NCBI RefSeq assembly: GCF_003397585.1
Contig: NZ_QJUV01000002.1
Location: forward strand, 38,837-102,836
Direction of reading: 5' to 3'
From: Gardnerella piotii
Lineage (GTDB): Bacteria > Actinomycetota > Actinomycetes > Actinomycetales > Bifidobacteriaceae
DNA: 64,000 bases
Below the pieces are notes generated by a model, which was not told the DNA's origin, did not search any database, and saw nothing but the letters and a program-made list of their open reading frames with translations. Each line of letters begins with the position of its first letter. Position 1 is the first letter of the stretch. This document shows positions 46,853 to 55,989 of this stretch, piece by piece. Position numbers and translations under genes: made by a program.

Positions 46853-48748
46853 ATGACTGATATGGGTAATAACGCAAATAAGGAAGACTTTGCAATGGAA
46901 AATCAGAACAACGAACCACTTCTTTCTGTACGCAACTTGCAAATTAGCTTTGCTTCGGAAGCTGGTACAGTTCACGCTGTTCGCAATATGAACTTTGATT
47001 TGTATCGCGGCAAAACAATTGGTATTGTTGGCGAATCTGGATCTGGTAAGTCTGTTACTTCTTTGGCTGTTATGGGCTTGCTAGATAAGAATGCTTCTGT
47101 TAAGGGTTCTGTTGTTTATAAGGGCGAAGAGCTTTTAACAAAGTCTGATGCAGAGATGAGTAAGATTCGCGGTAAGAACATTGCAATGGTGTTCCAGGAT
47201 CCTCTTTCTGCTTTAACTCCAGTGTTCTCTATTGGAGATCAGCTTAAGGAAGCTTTGGTTATTCATAATCCAAATATGACAGAAGAGCAGATTCGCGATC
47301 GCTCTATTGAGCTTCTTAACTTGGTAGGTATTACTAAGCCAGCTGAGCGCTTAAAGGCGTTCCCTCATGAGTTTTCTGGCGGCATGCGTCAGCGCGTTAT
47401 GATTGCAATGGCAATCGCGAATAACCCAGATATTATTATTGCTGATGAGCCTACTACCGCTTTGGACGTTACGATTCAGGCTCAAGTTTTGGATGTTTTG
47501 AAGAAGGCCCAGAAAGAAACTGGCGCCGCAATGATCTTCATTACTCACGATTTGGGCGTTATTGCTGGCGTTGCAGACGAAGTTATTGTTATGTATGCGG
47601 GTCATTTGGTTGAGCATAATAGCGTTGAGGAGATTTTTGCTCACCCAACTCAGCCATACACAATCGGTTTGCTTGGCGCTGTTCCGCGCGTTGATCAAAA
47701 GCGTACTCGCCGCTTAACTCCAATCTCTAAGCCAACAATGGATATGTTGATTGCAGAAGAAAAGAGTGGAGATACCAGCGATATGATGGGCCTTGAGGCA
47801 GAAAGCGAAACTGTTCGCGCGATGCTTCATGCAGAAACCGAAAAAACGATTAAGCCAATGTTTGAGGGCATTCCTCGCGAGGATCGCAAGGTTGTTTTGG
47901 ATGTTAAGGGCTTAGTTAAAACATTCCCGATTACAGGTGGCGGTTTCTTGCGACGCAAGGTTGGCGAGGTTCGCGCTGTTGATGGCATTGACCTTGAGAT
48001 TCGCGAAGGCGAAACTGTGGCTCTTGTTGGAGAATCTGGTTCTGGTAAGTCAACTACTTTGATGGAAATCATGAGCTTAAAGAAGCCAGAAGCTGGCTCT
48101 ATTACCGTCTTCGGCACCGAGCTTAACGATAAGTTGACTAGCGAGCAGCGTCGCGAGCTTCGTTCTAAGATTCAATACGTGTTCCAGGACCCTATGAGCT
48201 CCCTTGATCCTCGTATGCTTGTTTACGATATTTTGGCAGAGCCTCTTCATGTTCAAAAGAAGTCGAAGGAAGAGATTCGTCAGCGTATTGCGGAGCTTAT
48301 GCAGCTTGTTGAGCTGAATCCAGATCAGGTTGATCGCTTCCCAACGCAGTTCTCTGGTGGTCAGCGTCAGCGTATTGCTATTGCTCGCGCTTTGGCTGTA
48401 AACCCTAAGCTTCTTCTTCTTGATGAGCCTGTTTCGGCTTTGGATGTTTCTATTCAAGCTGGAATTATTAACTTGCTCGAAGACTTGCAAGATAAGTTGG
48501 GCGTTGCTTACTTGTTTGTTGCTCACAACATGGCGGTTGTTCGTCACATCTCTAGCCGAATTGCTGTTATGTACCACGGACGCATTGTTGAATCTGGCGA
48601 GACGGACGAGGTATTCGATAATCCTAAGCACCCGTACACTAAGGCTTTGATTAGCGCTGTGCCAATTCCAGATCCTGTTATTGAGAAGAATCGCAAGCGT
48701 ATTATTCTTAACGAAGAAGATTCGTTTGATGACGTTGCAAGCGTCTGA
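46853..48748 (+). CDS. oppD: Oligopeptide ABC transporter, fused double ATPase (OppD-OppF)
   Basis: 631 residues with two complete ABC domains in one chain. Domain 1: GESGSGKSVTSLAV, FSGGMRQRVMIA, IIIADEPTTALDV. Domain 2 (from ~345): GESGSGKSTTLME, FSGGQRQRIAIARAL, LLLDEPVSALDV. The fusion replaces separate OppD and OppF. Both nucleotide sites look intact. The OppD-type C-terminal segment after domain 1 (QPYTIGLLGAVPRVD) is the oligopeptide-family hallmark. The start at 46853 follows TTGGAGGTG. It powers peptide uptake. Confidence 0.95.
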   Translation: MTDMGNNANKEDFAMENQNNEPLLSVRNLQISFASEAGTVHAVRNMNFDLYRGKTIGIVGESGSGKSVTSLAVMGLLDKNASVKGSVVYKGEELLTKSDAEMSKIRGKNIAMVFQDPLSALTPVFSIGDQLKEALVIHNPNMTEEQIRDRSIELLNLVGITKPAERLKAFPHEFSGGMRQRVMIAMAIANNPDIIIADEPTTALDVTIQAQVLDVLKKAQKETGAAMIFITHDLGVIAGVADEVIVMYAGHLVEHNSVEEIFAHPTQPYTIGLLGAVPRVDQKRTRRLTPISKPTMDMLIAEEKSGDTSDMMGLEAESETVRAMLHAETEKTIKPMFEGIPREDRKVVLDVKGLVKTFPITGGGFLRRKVGEVRAVDGIDLEIREGETVALVGESGSGKSTTLMEIMSLKKPEAGSITVFGTELNDKLTSEQRRELRSKIQYVFQDPMSSLDPRMLVYDILAEPLHVQKKSKEEIRQRIAELMQLVELNPDQVDRFPTQFSGGQRQRIAIARALAVNPKLLLLDEPVSALDVSIQAGIINLLEDLQDKLGVAYLFVAHNMAVVRHISSRIAVMYHGRIVESGETDEVFDNPKHPYTKALISAVPIPDPVIEKNRKRIILNEEDSFDDVASV

Positions 48749-48795
48749 TTCTAATCTTTTGTGAATGCGCCTAAACTTTTGTTTATGGCAATTTC

Positions 48796-48832
48796 AATCG
48801 CGTGTGTTATGCAAGACACACGCGATTTTTTG
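48796..48832 (+). terminator. Rho-independent terminator after oppDF
   Basis: AATCGCGTGTG and CACACGCGATT form a perfect GC-rich stem around a short loop, followed by TTTTTTG. It separates oppDF from oppA, so oppA has its own promoter; TATACT at 49018-49023 is a candidate -10 box with no good -35. The rest of the 325-base gap is AT-rich. Confidence 0.88.
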
Positions 48833-49073
48833 TTACAGGCATATAAATTCTAAAAAAAGTAATATATTTTGTTTTTTAATTAAAATAAACTAAAAAATTT
48901 TCTGTTTGGCGGTTTTCTGCATTTAATTTTCTTTTTTCTGGATTAAATCTTAAGTAACAAAAGCTTAAATTCAGCATTTGTTAAAAAAGTCGTAACACAA
49001 AATGTCAAAAGATTAGATATACTCTACACACATACCAGAAAGTGGACATCATTTCTGGGGAATGAGAGGAATC

Positions 49074-50822
49074 ATGAAAAATACTAATGCAGGCAAATTG
49101 ACTGTATTCGCCGCAGCTGCACTTTCTGTTGCAATGCTGCTCGGCGCTTGTGGTGGTACAACCGCCACTACGGCAGATAAAGCTAAGGGCGGCATGACCG
49201 AAGAGCCAGCCGCAGGTGTAGATACTTCCTACACTGGCGCTCTTCCAATGCCTAAGGTTGATAAGCGTTACGACAATCCACAGCCTCGTGACAATGTTAA
49301 GGATGGCGGTACTTACACGTTCTCGCTTTCCGACATGGGTCCAAACTGGAACTACGCTTCCAACGATGGTAACACCGCGTATATGAGCACTTTGTGGGGA
49401 TTCTATCAGCCAAATCTTATGGCTTATGACACCGTTAAGGGTGAGAAGCTTAAGTACAACCCTGACTACATCACTTCCGTTAAGAAGGTTAGCGACAAGC
49501 CACTCGTTGTTCAGTACAACTTGAACCCAAAGGCTAAGTGGAACGATGGCACAGACATTGATTACACTGCTTTCAAGGCCACTTGGGAAGTTATGAATGG
49601 CAAGAACGAAGCATACTCCGTTCCAACTCACGAGGGCTACGACTGCATTGAGTCCGTTGAGCAGGGCGCAAATCCTAAGCAAGTAATCGTTAAGTACAAT
49701 AAGCCATGCGCAACTTGGGAATTGCTTTTCGCTCCATTGGTTCATCCAAAGGCAACCGATCCAACCGTATTCAACCAGGGTTGGGTAGGTAATCCTCACA
49801 ACGAGTGGGGCGCAGGTCCATTCGAGATTCAGTCCGCAACCGAAGATCAGGTTGTTTTCGTGCGCAATCCAAAGTGGTGGGGCAAGAAGGCAAAGCTTGA
49901 CAAGGTTGTTGTAAAGCGTATGGAAGATACCGCTGCAATGAACGCCTTCCAGAACGGCGAAATCGATTCCGTGGATTCCATCTCCACCAAGGATAAGGTT
50001 AAGGCTGCTCGTAGCGTTAAGGGCGCTCAGCTCCGTTACGGCTACAGCACCAAGATTCGTGTTATTAACTTAAACGCAAAGGCTGGCGCATTCAAAGACA
50101 AGGCCGTGCGTAAGGCCGTTGTCCAGGCATTCGACGTTGCCACCTACAACAAGATTCAGTTCCAGGGTATGAACTGGAAGAGCGAGCAGCCAGGTTCGGA
50201 GCTTCTCTCCATGTTCCAGGCTGGCTACAAGAACAACCTCCCAGCTGATGGTAAGTTCAACGTAGAAAACGCTAAGAAGACTCTTGAGGCCGCTGGCTAC
50301 AAGATGGGCAAAGACGGCTACTATGCTAAGAATGGCAAGACCGTTCAGTTCACATTTACCTTCTTCGGCGATGACTCCACTCAGGCAGCTCTTGCTAACG
50401 CATTCCAGGCCATGATGAAGAAGGCTGGAATGAAGTGCAAGACTGTAAACAAGCCTGCTTCTAAGTTCTCTAAGACTGTAAGCTCCTTCGACTTCCAGGT
50501 GCTTCCAATGGCTTGGGTTTCCCAATCCCCATTGAGCTTCTTGGCATCCGCTTCCCAGGTCTACGGTTCTAAGAGCGATTCCAACTTTACTGGTACTGGC
50601 AGCAAGAAGATTGATGCCCTGCTCGCCAAGGTTGGCAAGACCTACGATTACAAGGAACAGACTGCATTGAGCAACAAGGCTGAGTCCATGGCTCTTGCTG
50701 AGTATGGCACGCTCCCAGTTTCTGCTCCTCCAACCTACCAGGCATACAAGAAGGGCTTTGCTAACGGCGGTCCTGCTGGATATGCTAACGTTTTTGTTGA
50801 AAACATCGGTTGGCAGAAGTGA
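49074..50822 (+). CDS. oppA: Oligopeptide-binding lipoprotein
   Basis: 582 residues from ATG 49074 after GAGAGGAATC; an ATG four codons upstream overlaps that site. The lipoprotein signal ends in LLGAC-GG (lipobox, Cys26), so it is anchored to the outer face of the membrane. The body is an SBP_bac_5 extracellular peptide-binding domain (KWNDGTDIDYTAFKATWEVM; NEWGAGPFEIQSATEDQVVF; VRKAVVQAFDVATYNKIQF). It delivers peptides to OppBC-DF encoded just upstream. Codon usage is rich in C-ending codons compared with neighbours, as expected of a highly expressed gene. Confidence 0.95.
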   Translation: MKNTNAGKLTVFAAAALSVAMLLGACGGTTATTADKAKGGMTEEPAAGVDTSYTGALPMPKVDKRYDNPQPRDNVKDGGTYTFSLSDMGPNWNYASNDGNTAYMSTLWGFYQPNLMAYDTVKGEKLKYNPDYITSVKKVSDKPLVVQYNLNPKAKWNDGTDIDYTAFKATWEVMNGKNEAYSVPTHEGYDCIESVEQGANPKQVIVKYNKPCATWELLFAPLVHPKATDPTVFNQGWVGNPHNEWGAGPFEIQSATEDQVVFVRNPKWWGKKAKLDKVVVKRMEDTAAMNAFQNGEIDSVDSISTKDKVKAARSVKGAQLRYGYSTKIRVINLNAKAGAFKDKAVRKAVVQAFDVATYNKIQFQGMNWKSEQPGSELLSMFQAGYKNNLPADGKFNVENAKKTLEAAGYKMGKDGYYAKNGKTVQFTFTFFGDDSTQAALANAFQAMMKKAGMKCKTVNKPASKFSKTVSSFDFQVLPMAWVSQSPLSFLASASQVYGSKSDSNFTGTGSKKIDALLAKVGKTYDYKEQTALSNKAESMALAEYGTLPVSAPPTYQAYKKGFANGGPAGYANVFVENIGWQK

Positions 50823-50934
50823 GTAAATTTGTAGCGATGATTCGCGCAAGTTTACTAAGCTGATTGCTTAACTTATAGCATGTGGCGTGTGGTCTTTGGC
50901 TGCACGCCACATGCTTTTGCGCGTAAAGGACGTT

Positions 50935-51028
50935 TTCCGCGTTTTGTACGTGATTTAGGCAAAATATGGTACAAAAGACGGAGTTATTTTCCGCGTTTTG
51001 TACGTGATTTAGGCAAAATATTGTGCGC
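50935..51028 (-). repeat. R1 palindromic repeat, locus G (two units, reverse orientation)
   Basis: Both units read TTTTCCGCGTTTTGTACG, then TGATTTAGGCAAAATAT; the second is truncated after ATTGTGCGCG. The last ~100 bases before the exporter gene are A-rich. Confidence 0.83.
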
Positions 51029-51129
51029 GTGTAATCGCGTAAAAATAATCGCGCAGAAAATAATGTAAACTTAATAAAACTTAATAAAAAAATAAATCGT
51101 AAAGTCAAAAATAAGGGAGAATCTAGCGC

Positions 51130-52956
51130 ATGTATGTAAATCCAAATAAACGCAAAGACGCAAGCAATGTGCGCTGGGTTTTGCAATATTGTAAGCCAGA
51201 TATGTGGAGAGTAGGCGTATCGCTAGTTCTTTTTACTATAAACGACACAATGGCAATGACAATGCCTCTGCTTTCGGGCTTTATTGTAGACAAAGTCATT
51301 ATTGGAAAACAGCATGATTTGCTTGCTTTTGTGTGCGTGCTAATGGTTGCAATGATGATTGTTCGCGTAGGCTCAAGGTATATCTACCAGCTTCTAATGG
51401 AAAAGTTTGGGCAGAATGCCGTGTATCGCCTTGTAAGCGACGAGTACGAAAAGCTGCATTCGCTTGACTTTACGTACTTTAATCACACGCGCACAGGCGA
51501 CATTATGAGCCGCATGACTTCGGATACGGACGCGATTCGCCACATTTTAAGCTGGGTGTCTTATATGGCGCTGGATTGCTTAGTAATGTTTGTGTTTGCG
51601 CTAATTATAATGTTTTCAATCCAATGGCAGCTAGCTCTAGCGCTTATGGCAATTACACCATTTTTATTCTGGCTTGCAAGACTTATGGGCAAAAACGCTA
51701 GACCAAAGTTCCTTGCGATTCGCGAATCATTTGCGCGCATGAATTCAATGGTGGAAGAAAACATTGAAGGTAATCGCGTTGTAAAAGCGTTTGTTCGCGA
51801 GCCTTTTGAAACAAAGAAATTCGACGATTGCAACGAAGACTACTTTAATCGCAATATTACGCTTGCAAAAAACACGCAAAAATACATGCCATGGCTGGAT
51901 GGCATGGGCTTTGCGCTGGAGCTTGTAACAGTAGGATTTGGCGGATGGCTTGTGCTTAATGGAAGCATGACTTTAGGCGCGTTTGTAACGTTTAACAGCT
52001 TCCTTTGGATGCTCCACATGCCAGTAAGAATGGTTGGGTGGCTTATTAATGATTGGCAGCGATTCAACGCAGGATGCGTAAATATTCGTAAGCTTCTTAC
52101 GCAAGAATCGCATATTGATTTGCCATCTACATCTGCGGAAAATCTTAAAGTTAAGGGGCGCGTAACTTTTGAACACGTTGATTTTGCGTTCCCAGATGAT
52201 CTTGATTCACCAATTTTAAGCGATATTGATTTAGATGTTCCAGCAGGCACAAAGCTTGGAATCTTAGGAGAAACGGGGTCTGGAAAGTCAACGCTTGTAA
52301 GTCTTATAGCGCGTTTTTATGACACTACGAGCGGTCGCGTTTTGATTGATGGAAAAGACGTGCGCGAATGGCCTCTAGAAACTGTTAGAAATCAAGTTAG
52401 CATAGTCGCGCAAGAAACATTCCTGTTTTCCGATACGATTGCAGGAAATATTAGCTTTGGATTGCCTCAAAACGAGGAAAATTGCAAAGAGTTAGATAAC
52501 ACTATTAGGCGCATGGCAAGAATCGCAGATGCAGACGATTTTATTATGAGTATGCCAGAAGGCTACGAAACTGTTGTAGGAGAACGAGGAGTTGGCCTTT
52601 CGGGCGGTCAAAAGCAGCGCTTAAGTCTTGCTCGCGCGCTAGCTAATAATCCCGCAGTCTTAATTATGGACGATACAACTTCTGCAGTAGACATGGAAAC
52701 TGAGGAGCATATTCAAAAAGAGCTAAAAAAGTTAGACTGCTTGCGAACAGTAATCACAATTGCTCACAGAATCTCATCTGTTAAAGACGCAGACATGATT
52801 GTTGTGCTAGATCACGGCAAAATCGTAGAGCGCGGAACACATGAGCAGCTTGTTGCGTCGCATGGAAGATATTGGGAAATCTACAAAAAGCAGCTTGGTA
52901 TGCAAACAGGCAAAGCTTTGGGATTTGAAGATTCACACGAGGCTAAGGGGGAGTAG
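51130..52956 (+). CDS. ABC exporter half-transporter A (degenerate ATPase site)
   Basis: 608 residues: six-helix type IV exporter membrane domain (about 20-320), then one ABC domain with GETGSGKSTL, LSGGQKQRLSLARAL and Walker B AVLIMDDTTSAVD. The catalytic Glu after Walker B is replaced by Asp, typical of one half of heterodimeric exporters (TM287/288, BmrCD, LmrCD). Its partner follows after a single base. Substrate unknown: drugs, lipids or peptides are all possible. The start follows AAGGGAGAATCTAGC. Confidence 0.93.
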   Translation: MYVNPNKRKDASNVRWVLQYCKPDMWRVGVSLVLFTINDTMAMTMPLLSGFIVDKVIIGKQHDLLAFVCVLMVAMMIVRVGSRYIYQLLMEKFGQNAVYRLVSDEYEKLHSLDFTYFNHTRTGDIMSRMTSDTDAIRHILSWVSYMALDCLVMFVFALIIMFSIQWQLALALMAITPFLFWLARLMGKNARPKFLAIRESFARMNSMVEENIEGNRVVKAFVREPFETKKFDDCNEDYFNRNITLAKNTQKYMPWLDGMGFALELVTVGFGGWLVLNGSMTLGAFVTFNSFLWMLHMPVRMVGWLINDWQRFNAGCVNIRKLLTQESHIDLPSTSAENLKVKGRVTFEHVDFAFPDDLDSPILSDIDLDVPAGTKLGILGETGSGKSTLVSLIARFYDTTSGRVLIDGKDVREWPLETVRNQVSIVAQETFLFSDTIAGNISFGLPQNEENCKELDNTIRRMARIADADDFIMSMPEGYETVVGERGVGLSGGQKQRLSLARALANNPAVLIMDDTTSAVDMETEEHIQKELKKLDCLRTVITIAHRISSVKDADMIVVLDHGKIVERGTHEQLVASHGRYWEIYKKQLGMQTGKALGFEDSHEAKGE

Positions 52957-52957
52957 A

Positions 52958-54754
52958 ATGGCGCAGCGCAACACTTATAGAGAAGACGAAGGCCAAGAAG
53001 AGCACGTAAATTTGCACGAGTTGATGCGCGTTCGCAAATACATAAAGCCGTACGCATGGCAACTAGTCAAAATAGTTTTAGTTGTTATTAGCGGAAGTTG
53101 CATTATGACAGTAACTCCAATGATTACAAAAACACTTATAGACGTAGTTTTGCCTAATAAAAACGTTTCTTATTTGTACGTGCTTATTGCATTGTTTGGC
53201 GTGCTTATTGTGCTGTATGAGCTTGGGTTAGCCTACAGAACGCTTGCAATTACGCGACTCGGCCAAATGATAATTAAAGATATGCGGCGCGATATTTTTA
53301 CGCATGTGCAATCGTTGTCGTTTGACTACTTTGATTCGCGTCCGCACGGCAAGATTTTGATTCGCATAGTAAACTACATAAACACGCTTTCCGACACGCT
53401 TTCTTCTGGTTTAATCAACGTGTTTTCCGATGTTTTTGTGCTAATCATTACACTAATCGCAATGTTTGCTATAGATTGGCGAATGGCGTTGTGGAGTCTT
53501 GTATTATTCCCAGTTTTTATAATCTGGACTCGCACTTTGCAAATTTTGCAACGAAAAGCGTCTAAAAAACTATCGAATAAGCAAAGCAATCTTAACGCAT
53601 ATTTGCACGAATCAATCGCAGGCGTAAAAACCACTCAAACTTTTGCTCGTGAATCAGAACAATACGCTACATTCCAAGAGCAGCAGTCGGGAGTTAGAAA
53701 AGCGTGGATGCGAAACGTTAGAGTGCAAATGCTGCTTTGGCCTGGAGCTTCGATTATTGAAAGCGCAGCAATTTCGCTGCTCTACTACGTTGGCATAACA
53801 AACGCGAGCAGTATGAACATAAGCACGGGTACGCTTATAGCATTTGTGTGGTATTCGAGCACTTTTTGGGAGCCAGTTGTAAACATTGGTAACTTCTACA
53901 CGCAACTCGTAACATGCTCAGTGTATTTGGAACGTATTTTTGAGACTCTAAGCATTAAGCCAAATATTGTAGATAAGCCAGATGCAAAAGAATTGCCGAA
54001 AATTAAAGGCAAGGTTGACGTAAACGATGTTGTTTTCCGCTACGAAGAGGGCGGAAAGCCGATTTTGAATTTAGTTGACTTGCATGTTGAGCCTGGAACA
54101 ACGGTTGCGCTTGTTGGCCCTACTGGAGCGGGCAAAACAACGCTTGTAAGCCTGCTTTCTAGATTCTACGACGTTTCCGAAGGCTCAATCACAATTGACG
54201 GCTACGATGTGCGTTCAATAACGTTAGCATCTTTGCGAAAGCAAATGGGCGTTATGCTTCAAGACAGCTTTATATTTAGCGGAACTGTTAAAGAAAACAT
54301 TCGATACGGCAAGCTTGACGCAACGGACGAAGAGATTGAGGCTGCGGCTCGAGTTGTTCACGCTCACGAGTTTATTGAAGAATTGCCTAATGGCTACAAT
54401 ACTAAGATTGAAGAGCGAGGAGCTACTCTTTCTGCAGGGCAAAGGCAGCTTATATCGTTTGCGCGCGTGCTTTTAGCAGACCCGCGAATTTTAATCCTAG
54501 ACGAAGCAACAAGCAATATAGATACTCGTACAGAAGAAGCTTTGCAAGCAGGATTATCTCAATTGCTTAAAAATCGTACTTCTTTTGTGATTGCACACAG
54601 GCTTTCTACAATCGAGAATGCGGATTTGATTTGCGTGATTGACCATGGGCAAATCGTGGAGCGCGGAAGCCATGAGCAACTTATGGCGCAAAAAGGTGCG
54701 TATTACAGACTTGTGGAATCGCAGTACGCTGCGATTAGTGCGGCGATTCAATAA
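52958..54754 (+). CDS. ABC exporter half-transporter B (catalytic partner)
   Basis: 598 residues from ATG 52958, one base after the preceding stop, with AAGGGGGAG as ribosome site; the longer frame upstream overlaps half A and is rejected. A six-helix membrane domain precedes GPTGAGKTTL, LSAGQRQLISFARVL and LILDEATSNID with a proper catalytic Glu. Its signature is LSAGQ rather than LSGGQ; it would face the degenerate Walker B of half A, giving one dead and one active site. Tight coupling predicts a 1:1 heterodimer in the membrane. Confidence 0.94.
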   Translation: MAQRNTYREDEGQEEHVNLHELMRVRKYIKPYAWQLVKIVLVVISGSCIMTVTPMITKTLIDVVLPNKNVSYLYVLIALFGVLIVLYELGLAYRTLAITRLGQMIIKDMRRDIFTHVQSLSFDYFDSRPHGKILIRIVNYINTLSDTLSSGLINVFSDVFVLIITLIAMFAIDWRMALWSLVLFPVFIIWTRTLQILQRKASKKLSNKQSNLNAYLHESIAGVKTTQTFARESEQYATFQEQQSGVRKAWMRNVRVQMLLWPGASIIESAAISLLYYVGITNASSMNISTGTLIAFVWYSSTFWEPVVNIGNFYTQLVTCSVYLERIFETLSIKPNIVDKPDAKELPKIKGKVDVNDVVFRYEEGGKPILNLVDLHVEPGTTVALVGPTGAGKTTLVSLLSRFYDVSEGSITIDGYDVRSITLASLRKQMGVMLQDSFIFSGTVKENIRYGKLDATDEEIEAAARVVHAHEFIEELPNGYNTKIEERGATLSAGQRQLISFARVLLADPRILILDEATSNIDTRTEEALQAGLSQLLKNRTSFVIAHRLSTIENADLICVIDHGQIVERGSHEQLMAQKGAYYRLVESQYAAISAAIQ

Positions 54755-54808
54755 GCGCAAACAGTCACATTGTAAGTCGCGTTAAATATGCGACTACACT
54801 TGTAAATC

Positions 54809-55789
54809 ATGAGTAAGCATCATCGTGAACACAATTGGGCGCCTTCTTTAACAGAGCAGTCTGAAATATGGCAGAATCTAATTAAAGAAGGCATAACAAT
54901 CGCAGACGACCACACGCATATGCTAAGCGTAGTGGATTTTGCAAAAAATCTTAATCAAGAATTAGAGCAAAAAGGTCGAGATTTAATAGCTGAGCCTAGC
55001 GCAAGCGATTTAGTAAATCATGCAAAAGCATCAGGCGTTTCTAAAATGATTGAAGTTGGATGCGAATACCCAGATTGGCAGCCAACAATAGACTTTGCGG
55101 CAGATCACGCGGATTGCGTGCGCGCTGCAATAGCGATTCACCCAAACGAAGCGCCTTTACATGGCCATAGGGGAGCAGAAGGGCCAGACGGCTTGCCAGT
55201 AGTTTATAAGCCGTATCACGATATTCCATTTGACGAAGCGATGCAACGCTTGCGCTCGCTAGTAATAGAGCATCCAAAAGAAGTAGTGGCGATTGGCGAG
55301 ACGGGATTAGACTATTTCCGCACAGGCGAACGCGCAAGAATTTACCAACGCGACTCGTTCCGCGCGCATATAGCGCTTGCAAAAGAGCTTAATTTGCCGC
55401 TTCAAATTCACGATAGAGATGCGCATAGCGATGTTGTAGAAATTTTGCTAAAAGACGGAGCGCCAGAGCGCACAGTTTTCCACAGCTATTCTGGCGGAAA
55501 AGACTTAGCTCAAGTGCTAAAAGAAAACGGATGGTACGCAAGTTTTTCTGGAACGATTAGTTATAAGGGAAATGAGGATTTGCAAGAGTCTGCGCGAATC
55601 ATTGGCAAAGACCACATAACTGTTGAAACGGATGCGCCGTACCTTACTCCAATGCCTTACCGCGGACGGCCGAACGCGCCGTATATGGTGCCTTACACAC
55701 TTGAATCGTTAGCAACCGCGCTTGACTGTTCTTTGAGGGAAGTAGCAGAATCAACCTTAAAAACAACGAAAGAAATCTATGGTTTTTAG
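54809..55789 (+). CDS. TatD-family metal-dependent hydrolase/nuclease
   Basis: 326 residues. Metal ligands expected of TatD are present: DDHTHM near residue 34 (usual DxHxH), Glu in AIGETGLDYF, His in LQIHDRDAHSDV, His in TVFHSYSGG and Asp in VETDAPYLTPMPYRG. TatD enzymes are DNases or related phosphoesterases in the cytoplasm. In many actinobacteria tatD sits beside metG and rsmA; here it is separated from metG. No clear ribosome site at ATG 54809. Confidence 0.93.
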   Translation: MSKHHREHNWAPSLTEQSEIWQNLIKEGITIADDHTHMLSVVDFAKNLNQELEQKGRDLIAEPSASDLVNHAKASGVSKMIEVGCEYPDWQPTIDFAADHADCVRAAIAIHPNEAPLHGHRGAEGPDGLPVVYKPYHDIPFDEAMQRLRSLVIEHPKEVVAIGETGLDYFRTGERARIYQRDSFRAHIALAKELNLPLQIHDRDAHSDVVEILLKDGAPERTVFHSYSGGKDLAQVLKENGWYASFSGTISYKGNEDLQESARIIGKDHITVETDAPYLTPMPYRGRPNAPYMVPYTLESLATALDCSLREVAESTLKTTKEIYGF

Positions 55790-55928
55790 ACGATTTAGTC
55801 TTATATTCTTTCTTTGATTAAGCCTTATTTTCCAAGGATTCTACGCTTATTTTGCTTTATATATCTGTTGTTGTATACAATATTTAGGTACAAATAAATA
55901 AAACTGTAAGTGGTAAGACCGTATGCGA

Positions 55929-55959
55929 CTTCTTATTATGGCAGATTATTGCCAAGAAG
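55929..55959 (+). promoter_or_regulatory. Hairpin in the kup leader
   Basis: CTTCTT (55929-55934) pairs with AAGAAG (55954-55959) and GGCA with TGCC inside it, leaving a 5-nt bulge and a 6-nt loop. It ends 14 bases before the GGAGGA ribosome site. It could modulate translation. I do not recognise a known potassium or c-di-AMP riboswitch. Confidence 0.35.
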
Positions 55960-55989
55960 AGGTTTTACTTTTTGGAGGAAAAATCAAGC

